Made by a program: the position numbers and the translations under genes
Part shown: in pieces, positions 36,019-45,124 of the stretch
How positions within the stretch are numbered: the stretch's first letter is position 1
Layout: every line of letters begins with the position of its first letter
Assembly (NCBI GenBank): GCA_905478225.1
Contig: CAJQHR010000014.1
Span: 17,357-81,356, forward strand
Direction: 5' to 3'
Length of the DNA stretch: 64,000 bases
Source of the DNA: an uncultured Crocinitomix sp.
Lineage (GTDB): Bacteria > Bacteroidota > Bacteroidia > Flavobacteriales_D > Crocinitomicaceae
Notes under the pieces: generated by a model
What the model was told of the DNA's origin: nothing
The model's input: the letters and a program-made list of their open reading frames with translations, nothing else
Databases searched by the model: none

Positions 36019-36939
36019 CTATTGTTTTGAATCAAGTAAGAATTTAACTTGGCGCCCAATTATTCTTGAAAGTTTTTGGGCTGATTCAAAATGTAAATGA
36101 CTTCCATCATAGGTATGAAATTCACTCGGGTCTAAATCAATCCAAGTGCAACCTCTTAATTCCATTTCTTTCCACATATATGATTCACTATAACCGCTTA
36201 ATGAATTTTCAAGGTCCGTCATCATATCAAAAGTTGGGGGACGAAACGCCACAATTTCAATTCCTGAAGCCTCAATTTCAGCAACCTGAACTAAGAAGTT
36301 TGATATCAAGGTATCACTCACCTGATAATCTGTAAATAGTTTACGATAAATATCAATAGCTGTTAATGAGTCCTCTGGAAGTCGATAAGAATGCACCCAA
36401 CCGTCATCCTGAAAATCCTCAAAATAAACTTCTTGAGCCGAACCATTAAAAAGATAATCTTTTAACTCGCTTGCCTTGTATGGCGCAAAATGTTTGAGAT
36501 ATTTAGATAAATAAAGTCCTTTAAAAAGGTCAAAGCTGCCTTTGTCTAAATGTTTGTGATAGAGTTCATTTTTAGCCCCTTCCAAGGTGAAACTGTGCGG
36601 CGAAACACCTAAAACCAAGATTTTATTGCCAGTCGGACTTAGTCTACCCACCAAAAAATCGAGATACTCTTGATTATATCCTGCACTAGAATAACCCAAA
36701 TTTATTGCTTCTAACTGCGGCGACAATTCTTCGTTAATAGCATAAGTTGAAACCCCTCTGTATATTCTAGAATCACCTCCAACAACTAAATCATAAATGG
36801 GTTGAGCATACGTTTTTCGCAGCCAAAATTCATTCCGCAACTCTGTGTTTTTAATTGGTGCAGGCAATGACAGTTTCACCACAACTACCAAAACGGTCGT
36901 TAAGCAAGACATCATCCATATTTTTCGTTTGGCCTGCAT
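36019..36939 (-). CDS. SGNH-like membrane-anchored acyltransferase/esterase partner
   Basis: The 306-residue protein has an N-terminal membrane anchor (about residues 10-28) and an SGNH-hydrolase-like core. The first block is VVGGDSRIYRG (GDS nucleophile region, about residue 54), and the last block YDGSHLHFES supplies the D-x-x-H pair near residue 280. It starts 2 bases after the MBOAT gene ends. In such pairs the MBOAT protein moves acyl groups across the membrane and the SGNH partner attaches them to a cell-surface polysaccharide, as in AlgI/AlgJ-X or PatA/PatB. The target glycan is unknown. Confidence 0.75.
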   Translation of the reverse strand: MQAKRKIWMMSCLTTVLVVVVKLSLPAPIKNTELRNEFWLRKTYAQPIYDLVVGGDSRIYRGVSTYAINEELSPQLEAINLGYSSAGYNQEYLDFLVGRLSPTGNKILVLGVSPHSFTLEGAKNELYHKHLDKGSFDLFKGLYLSKYLKHFAPYKASELKDYLFNGSAQEVYFEDFQDDGWVHSYRLPEDSLTAIDIYRKLFTDYQVSDTLISNFLVQVAEIEASGIEIVAFRPPTFDMMTDLENSLSGYSESYMWKEMELRGCTWIDLDPSEFHTYDGSHLHFESAQKLSRIIGRQVKFLLDSKQ

Positions 36940-36941
36940 CT

Positions 36942-38351
36942 CTAGAACTGAAAATAAATAAATTGTTTGCCTTCTCCTCGGAGGAATAGAATGGAAATAA
37001 TTGCCAATGACACTAAAACAATATCTAAATTACTGCGCCAATACCAAATTTTAATTTGTGTATAGTTTTTACGGAAATACACCATGACTTCAATAAGTAT
37101 AGCCAATCCTAAAAAGAAAATGCTATCAAAATAAACGCGGGAAAACTCTAATTCAGACCCATTATAGGTGAAAAGTTTTTTAACGATACCGTGTCCTTGG
37201 TCCATATTCTCTGCGCGGAAATAAACCCAAGCAACCGTAGCTTGAATGAAAATAATGGGAATGAGCAAGGGTGATTTACGGAATAACCTAGTCCATTTTG
37301 TTAAGCGCTCAAAAATTAATAATACGACATGAATTGCAGCCCACATCAAGAACGTGTATTTTGCGCCGTGCCACAAACCAGAGAGCATCATGGTTATGGC
37401 TAATACGATAAGCCCCATAACAACACCCCGTTGCGAACCGCCAAGTGCAATATAAACGTAGTCTCTAAACCAAGTTGAAAGTGAAATATGCCAACGTGTC
37501 CAAAATTCACGTAAACTTTTTGATAAATACGGGTGATTAAAATTCATTCTAAAATGATAGCCCATGTATTTTGAAAGCCCGCGTGCAATTAAGCTATAGC
37601 CGCTAAAGTCAGCATAGATTTGAAATGAAAATGCCACCATTACTAACCACCAATAGCCCGTCCCATCAAAACCCGATTTTCCTTCAAAGGCACTATCAAT
37701 AAATAACGAGAGATTATCAGCAATCACCATTTTTTGAAATAAACCAAAAGCGATCATTTTAATGGCGTTCCATTTTTCAATAGCATTTGTAATACGATAA
37801 CGGTTGAGCTGCGCCAAAAAGTCTTTTGCCCGAATAATAGGACCCGCAACCAATTGAGGAAACATGGACAAATAACTGAAAAAGTGAAGGATATTGCGTG
37901 TTGCTTTTAATCGGCCACGATAAACGTCAATTGTGTAACTAAGAGATTGAAAAGTGTAAAAACTTATCCCCACGGGCAATATAAGCGCGAATTCGGGGAT
38001 TTTCTCCACTAAATCGATCTGGTAGTTGAATTGCGCAAAACCATCCTCTAAAACAGTTGCAAAGAACTTGCTATACTTAAAAACAGATAAGGCCCCTAAA
38101 TTCCCGACTAATGAGAGTACAAAAAATAATTTTCGTTTTTTGGGGCGGTTTTCAATTGCTAAGGCACAGAAATAATCAATTAAACCACTTGCGAGTATTA
38201 AAAATAAAAAGCGCCAATCCCACCAACCATAAAAGAAAAAACTAGCCCCAGTGATAAACGCCCACCGAGTCAACTGCCGTTTCCCTAAAAAGGGCCACAA
38301 CAAGAAAAAGCTAATGGCAAATAATAAAAATTCAATCGAATTAAAGATCAT
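36942..38351 (-). CDS. MBOAT family O-acyltransferase (AlgI/DltB-like)
   Basis: The 469-residue integral membrane protein has about ten or more TM segments and the MBOAT core. The core includes LPVGISFYTFQSLSYTIDVYRG, the FWTRWHISLSTWFRDYVYIALGG stretch and the catalytic histidine in SGLWHGAKYTFLMWAAIH. It should transfer acetyl or similar acyl groups from the cytosol to an exported polymer. The tightly linked SGNH gene downstream is its expected partner. Confidence 0.93.
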   Translation of the reverse strand: MIFNSIEFLLFAISFFLLWPFLGKRQLTRWAFITGASFFFYGWWDWRFLFLILASGLIDYFCALAIENRPKKRKLFFVLSLVGNLGALSVFKYSKFFATVLEDGFAQFNYQIDLVEKIPEFALILPVGISFYTFQSLSYTIDVYRGRLKATRNILHFFSYLSMFPQLVAGPIIRAKDFLAQLNRYRITNAIEKWNAIKMIAFGLFQKMVIADNLSLFIDSAFEGKSGFDGTGYWWLVMVAFSFQIYADFSGYSLIARGLSKYMGYHFRMNFNHPYLSKSLREFWTRWHISLSTWFRDYVYIALGGSQRGVVMGLIVLAITMMLSGLWHGAKYTFLMWAAIHVVLLIFERLTKWTRLFRKSPLLIPIIFIQATVAWVYFRAENMDQGHGIVKKLFTYNGSELEFSRVYFDSIFFLGLAILIEVMVYFRKNYTQIKIWYWRSNLDIVLVSLAIISILFLRGEGKQFIYFQF

Positions 38352-38443
38352 TGATTCTTACGGAAGTTTATTCTACAGCAAAAATATCATTTTTCAATTG
38401 GCAACCTCCAATTTTTGAATTTACAATGGATCTAATTCTATAA

Positions 38444-38812
38444 TTAGTTAAAAACGAGGACATGTCCGGATTTTTGAACTTTTACTTCAACTGCATTTTC
38501 AATCATTGTTCCTGTTACGTGCCATATATATGCACCATCTTTAATCTCGTAAGGTATCCAATATTCGTTAATGTCGTTGGTAAAAAAAACTTGTTCACCC
38601 CAGCGGTTGTATATCGTAAATGTAAAATGTTCGATAGGGCACTCCATATACACTTTATACTTATGATCAACGCAGCCGACTGATTGATAAGGAGAATAGG
38701 TATTGTTTCGAGCAAAAATGCACGAATCAGGTATTTCTTTGACATGCGCAGAATCTTGGGCAGACCTAGTAAAACTGTATAAGAAAAGGAGTATAAAAAA
38801 TAAACGCATCAT
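38444..38812 (-). CDS. mini-protein consisting of a type-B sorting-like domain (copy 1)
   Basis: The 122-residue protein has a signal peptide (cleavage near TRSAQ) and a short linker. The rest is the beta-sandwich of the gliding-motility-associated (CHU_C, type B) C-terminal domain: FTFTIYNRWGEQVFFT, then DGAYIWHVTGTM and a final KSGHVLVFN strand. Normally this domain is an 80-100-residue tail of a very large T9SS cargo; here nothing is attached to it. A similar small protein lies upstream on the same strand. The role is unknown. Confidence 0.65.
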   Translation of the reverse strand: MMRLFFILLFLYSFTRSAQDSAHVKEIPDSCIFARNNTYSPYQSVGCVDHKYKVYMECPIEHFTFTIYNRWGEQVFFTNDINEYWIPYEIKDGAYIWHVTGTMIENAVEVKVQKSGHVLVFN

Positions 38813-38882
38813 TTCATTTACATGGAAGACGCGTTAATATTTTCGGTGTTGCTTGAACACCATTATAAATAGAATTCTGTTT

Positions 38883-39242
38883 TTACTTCACAATAGTAAC
38901 TGTACCGTTTTTCTTAACGTGATAATAGTCTATTGTAGTACCCATTGTTCCTACAATCTTGTATGTATACGTTCCAGCCTCAGCATCCGTAGCTACCCAC
39001 TGTTCAGCAACAGCAGTAGATTCAAAAACAATTTCATCTTCACTATTATAAACAGTCATCTCATAATTAAAGATTTGACAACTAAAATTAAGTGCAAAAG
39101 TATAGGCTGTTGGACCATCTACAGTTAATTTAGTTGGTACAGTTAAGCAATCATCAGATATCTCGGTTCTTGGTTCATCTTGAGCGATTGATGCAAAAGC
39201 TGAAACAGTGATTAATACTGCTAAAAGTGGTTTTAAAATCAT
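38883..39242 (-). CDS. mini-protein consisting of a type-B sorting-like domain (copy 2)
   Basis: The 119-residue secreted protein (signal peptide cut near ASIAQ) has the same plan as its downstream neighbour: a Cys pair in the linker/core (SDDCLTV, NFSCQIF), then FNYEMTVYNSEDEIVFES, AGTYTYKIVGTMG and a final KNGTVTIVK strand. The RWG turn of the type B domain is replaced by SED, so it is more diverged. The two genes are probably an old tandem duplication, separated by 70 bases. Confidence 0.6.
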   Translation of the reverse strand: MILKPLLAVLITVSAFASIAQDEPRTEISDDCLTVPTKLTVDGPTAYTFALNFSCQIFNYEMTVYNSEDEIVFESTAVAEQWVATDAEAGTYTYKIVGTMGTTIDYYHVKKNGTVTIVK

Positions 39243-39325
39243 ATCAAATAAATTAGTTGCTTAATATACGAATTAAATTAGTAGAACGTTGCTTCACACT
39301 CGATATTCCTTATATTCGTTTTCAA

Positions 39326-39862
39326 ATGGCTAATCAATTAATTCATGTAAAAATCACTACACCAATTGGTGAAATGGACGTTTTGGCCACCGAAAATGGA
39401 ATTTGTTTGTTGGAATTCTTTAATCGCGAAGAATTAAATGACGAAATAACAGCGACTGAAGATCATTTTAAGATCACAAGAACCAATGGCACGATTCAAT
39501 GGATTGAATTGATGACTTCTGAATTAAATGCCTACTTCAGAGGTTCATTACAAAAATTCACTGTCCCGCTGGATTTAATTGGAACTGATTTTCAAACTAA
39601 TGTCTGGAACGCATTACTCGAAATTCCTTACGGCAGAGCGCGAACCTATAAAGAACAAGCTTTAGCACTCGGAGATCTGAAAGCCATTCTTGCAGTAGCA
39701 GCGGCTAACGGCAAAAATAAACTTGCAATTATTGTTCCTTGTCACCGCGTAATAGGCATAGATGGCAATTTAAAGGGTTACGCTGGCGGACTGGATCGGA
39801 AACGTTTTTTATTGAATTTAGAACGTGAAATTGCAGGCCCTAAAGATCTTTTTAATTCCTGA
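39326..39862 (+). CDS. ogt: methylated-DNA--protein-cysteine methyltransferase
   Basis: The 178-residue protein (start at ATG 39326) repairs O6-alkylguanine by transferring the alkyl group to its own cysteine, C139 in the PCHRV active site. The N-terminal ribonuclease-H-like domain (about residues 5-80) and the DNA-binding domain (FQTNVWNALLEIPYGRARTYKE onwards) are both present. The upstream in-frame ATG at 39257 adds a tail that does not look like the family N-terminus. Confidence 0.94.
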   Translation: MANQLIHVKITTPIGEMDVLATENGICLLEFFNREELNDEITATEDHFKITRTNGTIQWIELMTSELNAYFRGSLQKFTVPLDLIGTDFQTNVWNALLEIPYGRARTYKEQALALGDLKAILAVAAANGKNKLAIIVPCHRVIGIDGNLKGYAGGLDRKRFLLNLEREIAGPKDLFNS

Positions 39863-39903
39863 AAACCACTCCCATTCTTTATGTAGAATCAATGTTAATT
39901 TTG

Positions 39904-39911
39904 TATCTTTG
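39904..39911 (+). promoter_or_regulatory. -7 box (TAnnTTTG) of membrane-protein/VOC pair
   Basis: TATCTTTG lies 35 bases before the ATG at 39947. Confidence 0.5.
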
Positions 39912-39946
39912 TAAAAGATAATTAAACGCATTTAATCATTGAAATT

Positions 39947-40975
39947 ATGAAGCAAAAAAATGCAACCCTACCCATCCTATTCATTTTTGGAATGCCCGTT
40001 TTACTGATATTATTTTCAATTTTATTAGCATTCAACTTAGATAAGTTTGAAAACAATTCAGAAATGATGAGTATTAGAATTACGCTAGACCTGGTTATAA
40101 CCGTTCCATTAATATATCTGGCACTCATTCGAAAAAAGAAGATTTCAAACTTAACGATCATGCCCTTTTTTGTGGCCGGATTAATCATTGCCAGCTTAGT
40201 AATTCCAACTGCTAACCAACACACACTAGAGTTAATAAAAACGTGGCTTTTACCTGTAGTTGAAATCACAGTTATCTCCATAATCATAATAAAAGTTCGA
40301 AAAGTCAGAAAAGCTTTTCGTCTAAATAAAGAAGAAGGATTCGATTTTCTATCGGCACTTAAAAAAAGTGTACAAACTATTATTCCAGAAAAAGCTGCTT
40401 TTGCACTTACGTCTGAAATTGGCTTATTCTACTACGGTTTCTTTAGATGGAAAAAACCAATTTATACTGAAAATCAATTTACCTACCATAAAGATAGTGG
40501 TATTCAGGGCATTTTAGGCGCAATACTTTTTGTAGCGCTTATTGAATTGTTTAGTGTTCACTTATTGATTCAAGAAAACTACCCGGTTCTTTCATGGGTA
40601 CTCACAATTATAAGTGCATACGGAGTCATCCAAATCTTTGGACTAATAAAATCAATTCCGCGTACGCCTCACTTTTTGGATAATGAGTACTTAGTTCTTC
40701 GAATGGGGATTTTTCAAGAAGCTCGAATTCCTCCCCTTGCTATATACGCTACAGAACTTACCACAGATGATTATCCTAAGAAGGATAAATCTTACCGAAA
40801 AATTACAATTTTCGACCATAATTGTATTATCCATTTAAAAGACGAAGGAACTTTAAATGGTATGTTCGGGACCAAAAAGAAATTCAAGCATCTCATATTA
40901 TCTGTCGACGATAAAAGGGAATTTCAAATGAAAATTATGGATCAGATTCAAATAATTCCCACTAATGAAATATAG
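39947..40975 (+). CDS. multi-pass membrane protein of unknown function
   Basis: The 342-residue protein has about four N-terminal TM helices (residues 8-115), a cytosolic stretch (KVRKAFRLNKEEGFDFL), two more TM helices (about 185-235) and a soluble beta-rich C-terminus (about 240-342, VLRMGIFQEARIPPLAIYATEL). Family not recognised. It overlaps the start of the following VOC gene by 11 bases, which suggests coupling. Confidence 0.7.
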   Translation: MKQKNATLPILFIFGMPVLLILFSILLAFNLDKFENNSEMMSIRITLDLVITVPLIYLALIRKKKISNLTIMPFFVAGLIIASLVIPTANQHTLELIKTWLLPVVEITVISIIIIKVRKVRKAFRLNKEEGFDFLSALKKSVQTIIPEKAAFALTSEIGLFYYGFFRWKKPIYTENQFTYHKDSGIQGILGAILFVALIELFSVHLLIQENYPVLSWVLTIISAYGVIQIFGLIKSIPRTPHFLDNEYLVLRMGIFQEARIPPLAIYATELTTDDYPKKDKSYRKITIFDHNCIIHLKDEGTLNGMFGTKKKFKHLILSVDDKREFQMKIMDQIQIIPTNEI

Positions 40976-41363
40976 ACAAGCACGGCATACTAATTTATTG
41001 AAGCCTATTGTAGACTTTTATACGCAAATAATTGGCTTAAAACTGTTAGGTGAATTTGAAAGCCACGAGGGCTATGACGGTGTTTTTATTGGACAAGAAA
41101 ACTCTTTCAATAAAAATGACGGTTGGCATTTAGAGTTTACGGTTTCGTGGGAGCAGCCGTTACACCGACCAGATGAGGATGACCTAATGGTTTTTTATCC
41201 CGAGACTACTGAAGAATACGAGGCCATTTTATTAAGAATGCAAATCGCGAATATTAAAAAATATCGCCCAAAGAATGGTTATTGGCAAAGAAACGGAATA
41301 GCCGTTTTAGATCCTGACAACTTTGGAGTTATTATCGTGAATCCTGATCGCCCAAAGAAATAG
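40965..41363 (+). CDS. VOC/glyoxalase superfamily protein
   Basis: The 132-residue single-domain protein has the vicinal-oxygen-chelate fold. Recognisable stretches are IVDFYTQIIGLKLLGEFESHEGYDGVFIG, WHLEFTVSW and the closing strand GIAVLDPDNFGVIIVNP. Histidine W-H-LEF and a late acidic residue could bind a metal. Substrate unknown; members include glyoxalases, dioxygenases and resistance proteins. It is translationally coupled to the membrane protein before it. Confidence 0.85.
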   Translation: MKYRQARHTNLLKPIVDFYTQIIGLKLLGEFESHEGYDGVFIGQENSFNKNDGWHLEFTVSWEQPLHRPDEDDLMVFYPETTEEYEAILLRMQIANIKKYRPKNGYWQRNGIAVLDPDNFGVIIVNPDRPKK

Positions 41364-41423
41364 ATTGAGCGATAAAATCCTTTTGAATTAAAGATTGGGC
41401 CTTCAAGCAAATTAACTTCTAGC

Positions 41424-41466
41424 AAAAAAAGGGCCCTGAACCACTTTGTGCGGACAAGACCCTTTA
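41424..41466 (-). terminator. terminator of the Gly-rich T9SS gene
   Basis: On the minus strand an AAAGGGTC arm pairs with GGCCCTTT and runs into seven T (A run at 41424-41430). It lies just beyond the stop of the Gly-rich gene. Confidence 0.6.
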
Positions 41467-41484
41467 GTATTCAATTATTTTAAT

Positions 41485-42270
41485 TTACTTTTTAACTACC
41501 TTGATGGTTTCAGTAACCTGATCATTAGTAACTTTTAAGAAGTACACACCAACCGTTTCATCTTTCAAAGAGATTGCATGATTGTCAGTTGCAATTCCAG
41601 CAAAAACAATTTCTCCATTCAGTGTAGTAACTTCAAAATTATATGTTCCTTCAAATACAATATTGATTTGATCTGATGTTGGATTCGGATAAACATTGAA
41701 CATTGATTGCTCTAAATCTTCTACTCCAACGTTGCTGCCAACAGTCACCGCCATAGATTCTGTACAGCCTGCATCATCTTTAACAATAACTTCATAAACT
41801 CCACCAGTTAAACCAACTAAATCCTCCGTATCATCAAAGTCATCTGCTTCATCAGTATCCCAATCATAAAGAAAAGGCGAAGTACCGCCAGTTACGGTTA
41901 AATTTATCGCTCCATCACTTCCTAAAGACTCATCAACAACATCAGCATCTAACTCCATTACATAACACAATACGGAAATAATAACTTGACCGTTACCAGC
42001 TGTAGCGAGAACGATTTCCACAGGTAGATCTCCACCGTTGAACGATCCTCCGCCACCGCCGCCATTATAGTCATTAATGATGATTTCACCTCCAGCTCCA
42101 CCGCCACTGTAGCCGCCGCCGCCTACTGCTCCACAACGTGCGTTTCCACCGCCGCCGCCGCCAAATCCTCCGTCAGCTGCAGTCAAATCATCTCCGCCAC
42201 CATTTCCGCCAGCTCCACCTGATAATGGTGTTTCTCCACCAGTAGAGTTATTATCACAGCTACTCGTCAT
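41485..42270 (-). pseudogene. 5'-truncated Gly-rich T9SS cargo protein
   Basis: The 261-residue frame has a Gly-rich N-terminal part (about residues 10-80, blocks such as GGFGGGGGG), one SprB-like repeat (about 105-180, SDGAINLTVTGGTSPFLYDWDT, ending KDDAGCTESMAVTV) and a complete type A sorting domain (VYPNPTSDQ to KVVKK). It has no signal peptide, and coding character ends about 30 bases behind the htpG terminator. A T9SS cargo without a signal peptide cannot reach the Sec system. I read it as the 3' part of a larger gene whose front was lost. Confidence 0.6.
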
Positions 42271-42300
42271 ATGCTCAACACTTAATAAGTTTTATGGAAT

Positions 42301-42326
42301 AAAAAAAGACCGCTTACAAAGCGGCC
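42301..42326 (-). terminator. htpG terminator
   Basis: The minus strand carries a CCGCTT/AAGCGG hairpin followed by seven T (A run at 42301-42307), 30 bases after the htpG stop. Confidence 0.8.
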
Positions 42327-42355
42327 CCTTCATTGAATCTAAATCGTTAAAAAGA

Positions 42356-44254
42356 CTATTTAATCAGCTCTACGCTCCGATTAATAAAAGTTGTTAAATC
42401 AGCCCCTGTTAGCATGCCTTGAGACAGCATTGCCAAATCAGTAAGTTGTTTAGCAACTTTTTGTTTGTTCCCTTTTTGTTTCTTCAAAATCGATCCCACA
42501 GTGGGATGATTAGTATTCACCGTCAAATTGTACATTTCAGGAAAAGATCCAAACATGTTCATTCCGCCACTACCCATGCGCTGCTGCTCCTGCATTCTTC
42601 GCATAAATTCTGGTTGTGTAATTACAATTGGAGCTTCGGTTTCACTCATGTTTTCGAATTGAACCGTAAATTTTTCTTTATTTACAACTTCTTCAAAAAT
42701 TGGTTTCAACTTTTCTTTTTCCTCTTCGGACAGTTTAGAAGGAATCTCAATATCCTGCTTAATTAGGTTATCTAGGGTGTCAGCATCTACTCGAGCAAAT
42801 GTCACATTTTCTAACTTACTCTCCAATTGAGAAATGTAGTGCGGGGTTAATGGGCTGTCCATCAATAAAACATCATATCCTCTTTCCTCGGCTGCAGTAA
42901 TGAATTGGTGATGCGCATCTTTATTATTTGCATAAAGAACAACTAACTTACCATCTTTATCGGTTTGAATTGGACGAATTTTTTCTTGATACTCTTCTAA
43001 AGTGGCATATTCGTCTTTCGTATTCTTAACTAAAGTGAATTTTTCTGCTTTAGTGTAGAATTTATCATCCGTAAGCATACCATACTCAACAAATACCTTT
43101 AAGCTATCCCATTTCGATTCAAAATCTGCACGGTCATTTTTAAACATTCCGTTCAGCTTGTCAGCTACTTTTTTGGTGATGTGTGAAGCAATCTTCTTCA
43201 CATTGCCATCTGCCTGTAAATATGAGCGCGAAACGTTCAATGGAATGTCAGGCGAATCAATTACACCATGCAACAGTGTCAAGAATTCAGGAACAATTTC
43301 TTCAACGGAATCTGTAATAAAAACTTGATTCGAATACAACTGAATTTTATTCTTTTGAACCTCCATTGTTTCTTTTAAACGAGGGAAATAAAGAACCCCA
43401 GTTAAATTGAACGGATAATCAACATTTAAATGAATATGAAATAATGGATCCTCGAATGTTGCTGGATAAAGTTCACGATAGAACTTTGTATATTCTTCGT
43501 CACTTAAATCAGCTGGCGCTTTTGTCCAAACTGGATTAGGATTGTTGATGATGTTGTCAATTTCAATATCAACCTTCTTAATTTCATCATTTTCATCTTT
43601 CTCACCAGATGGATCATCTTCTTTGGTCGTCTTTGTTCCAAATTTTATTTCAACGGGTAAGAATTTGCAATATTTATTCAAAATACCACTAATACGCTCT
43701 TTTTCTAAAAATTCAACCGAATCTTCAGCAATGTGCAATACTATTTCAGTACCTCTATCCGCCTTTTCAATGTCTGTAATTTCATATTCAGGTGTTCCGT
43801 CGCTCTCCCATTGTGCCGCTTGTGCCCCTTCTTCGTGGGATAAAGTTCTAATTTGAACTTTACTCGACACCATAAATGATGAATAGAATCCTAATCCAAA
43901 ATGACCAATAATTTGTTCAGCCCCTTCTTTACCTTCATATTTTTTTACAAATTCCTCTGCTCCTGAAAATGCAATTTGATTGATGTATTTTTCAATCTCT
44001 TCCTCCGTCATTCCTATTCCGCGATCCTTAATCGTAAGAGTACCAGCTTCTTTATCCAATATCACTTCAACCTTAAGGTCTCCTAAGTCTCCTTTTACTT
44101 CTCCTGAAGCACTTAATACTTTTAATTTGCTTGTAGCATCAATTGCATTTGAAACCAATTCACGCAAAAATATTTCGTGATCACTGTATAAGAACTTTTT
44201 GATGAGTGGGAATATATTTTCCGTCTGTACGTTTACCGTTCCTTTAGTTGCCAT
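42356..44254 (-). CDS. htpG: molecular chaperone HtpG (Hsp90)
   Basis: The 632-residue cytosolic ATP-dependent chaperone has the GHKL ATPase domain at the front (IFLRELVSNAIDATSKL, DRGIGMTEEEI, GHFGLGFYSSFMV). The middle domain includes NVSRSYLQAD, and a dimerisation domain ends the protein with a disordered Met-rich patch (QEQQRMGSGGMNMFG). All motifs are intact and the length is normal. It has its own promoter region with GTCA repeats and its own terminator. Confidence 0.97.
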   Translation of the reverse strand: MATKGTVNVQTENIFPLIKKFLYSDHEIFLRELVSNAIDATSKLKVLSASGEVKGDLGDLKVEVILDKEAGTLTIKDRGIGMTEEEIEKYINQIAFSGAEEFVKKYEGKEGAEQIIGHFGLGFYSSFMVSSKVQIRTLSHEEGAQAAQWESDGTPEYEITDIEKADRGTEIVLHIAEDSVEFLEKERISGILNKYCKFLPVEIKFGTKTTKEDDPSGEKDENDEIKKVDIEIDNIINNPNPVWTKAPADLSDEEYTKFYRELYPATFEDPLFHIHLNVDYPFNLTGVLYFPRLKETMEVQKNKIQLYSNQVFITDSVEEIVPEFLTLLHGVIDSPDIPLNVSRSYLQADGNVKKIASHITKKVADKLNGMFKNDRADFESKWDSLKVFVEYGMLTDDKFYTKAEKFTLVKNTKDEYATLEEYQEKIRPIQTDKDGKLVVLYANNKDAHHQFITAAEERGYDVLLMDSPLTPHYISQLESKLENVTFARVDADTLDNLIKQDIEIPSKLSEEEKEKLKPIFEEVVNKEKFTVQFENMSETEAPIVITQPEFMRRMQEQQRMGSGGMNMFGSFPEMYNLTVNTNHPTVGSILKKQKGNKQKVAKQLTDLAMLSQGMLTGADLTTFINRSVELIK

Positions 44255-44286
44255 TATATAATCTTTATTTAAGTTTCTTTTCTATT

Positions 44287-44326
44287 GTCAATCCTTATGC
44301 CAATGACATTTTACTGACAGAATGAC
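44287..44326 (-). promoter_or_regulatory. possible sigma-54-like htpG promoter with GTCA repeats
   Basis: On the minus strand a TTGGCATAAGGATTGAC stretch (44287-44303) resembles a -24/-12 element (GG-N10-GA instead of GG-N10-GC), 32 bases before the ATG. Directly upstream three GTCA units occur (44304-44307, 44315-44318, 44323-44326). This could be a stress-responsive promoter, but it has not been matched to a known regulator. Confidence 0.35.
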
Positions 44327-44536
44327 GGTTTGGCAATGAATCCGAGTGCCAAGTTTGCGTTATCAAAGAAATTAACTTAGCAAAACACGCCATTATTACA
44401 GCCAAACTAAATGAATATATGGTTCAACTTTTCCTTAAATCTAACTCCCCCATCAATATCTATAGTTCGGCACAACTTTTGAATATTTGCATACTCATCA
44501 CAAATTGCGTAAGTTTAATATCCCTAAAAGCGAGGT

Positions 44537-45118
44537 ATTTATAGAATTGGCTACATATTAATTATAGGATTTTGTCTGTTTGGACAGCGCACAATTGCTC
44601 AGGAAGGTAAGCAATCGCATCTTGCTATTGGACTATTTGCTAGTGCAAATTCACATGTAATCACCTATGCCTTTGTTTCTACTCGTGATGGAAAAATTGT
44701 AAGCTCTGAAATGGTGCGTAAACAAAAATTCATGTACACTGCAATGGGATATTGGCCTGGGGTTGTTAATATGAAACGTGAAAATCTATTCATGAAAAAT
44801 GATGTAGACAGCTGTTTTCTAATTGAAGACGACTACGGCAAAATTGTTAATTATTATTGCCCCATTTTTGATTCCCTTTGGAAAGTTAGATTTTTTGAAC
44901 ATCCCATAGTCTATGACATGCGTGGATGGAGCAACGGAAGATATAAGCCTTCTACAAAGCAATTGGAGTATTTATACAAAGAATATGGAATACAAAACCT
45001 ATTAACTGATTATATTTACGGTGAAAATCTATATAAATTGCTTCGAGATATTCGGCAAACCTCATGGATTGTCAACTATTCTGCCTTAGCTAAAGATACG
45101 CTTGTGCAGGGGCGGTAA
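44537..45118 (+). CDS. secreted hypothetical protein lacking a standard start codon
   Basis: An ATG at 44711 gives 135 residues, but the open frame reaches back to 44528 and encodes a textbook signal peptide (YRIGYILIIGFCLFGQ, cleavage near IAQEG) and mature sequence SHLAIGLFASANSHVIT. No ATG, GTG or TTG precedes the signal peptide. The codon where Met is expected is ATT at 44537, after a GAGG-like purine stretch. So the gene either uses a rare ATT start, has lost its start, or has a sequencing error. The C-terminal part (WKVRFFEHP, LWDTSW-like) is not recognised. The product would be 193 residues. Confidence 0.55.
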   Translation: MYRIGYILIIGFCLFGQRTIAQEGKQSHLAIGLFASANSHVITYAFVSTRDGKIVSSEMVRKQKFMYTAMGYWPGVVNMKRENLFMKNDVDSCFLIEDDYGKIVNYYCPIFDSLWKVRFFEHPIVYDMRGWSNGRYKPSTKQLEYLYKEYGIQNLLTDYIYGENLYKLLRDIRQTSWIVNYSALAKDTLVQGR

Positions 45119-45124
45119 ATTAAT

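Noticed and set aside
42030..42240. Repeated GCC/CCA tracts that could suggest a CRISPR or tandem repeat
   Set aside because: They are codon-level repeats of Gly-rich coding sequence, with no constant spacers.
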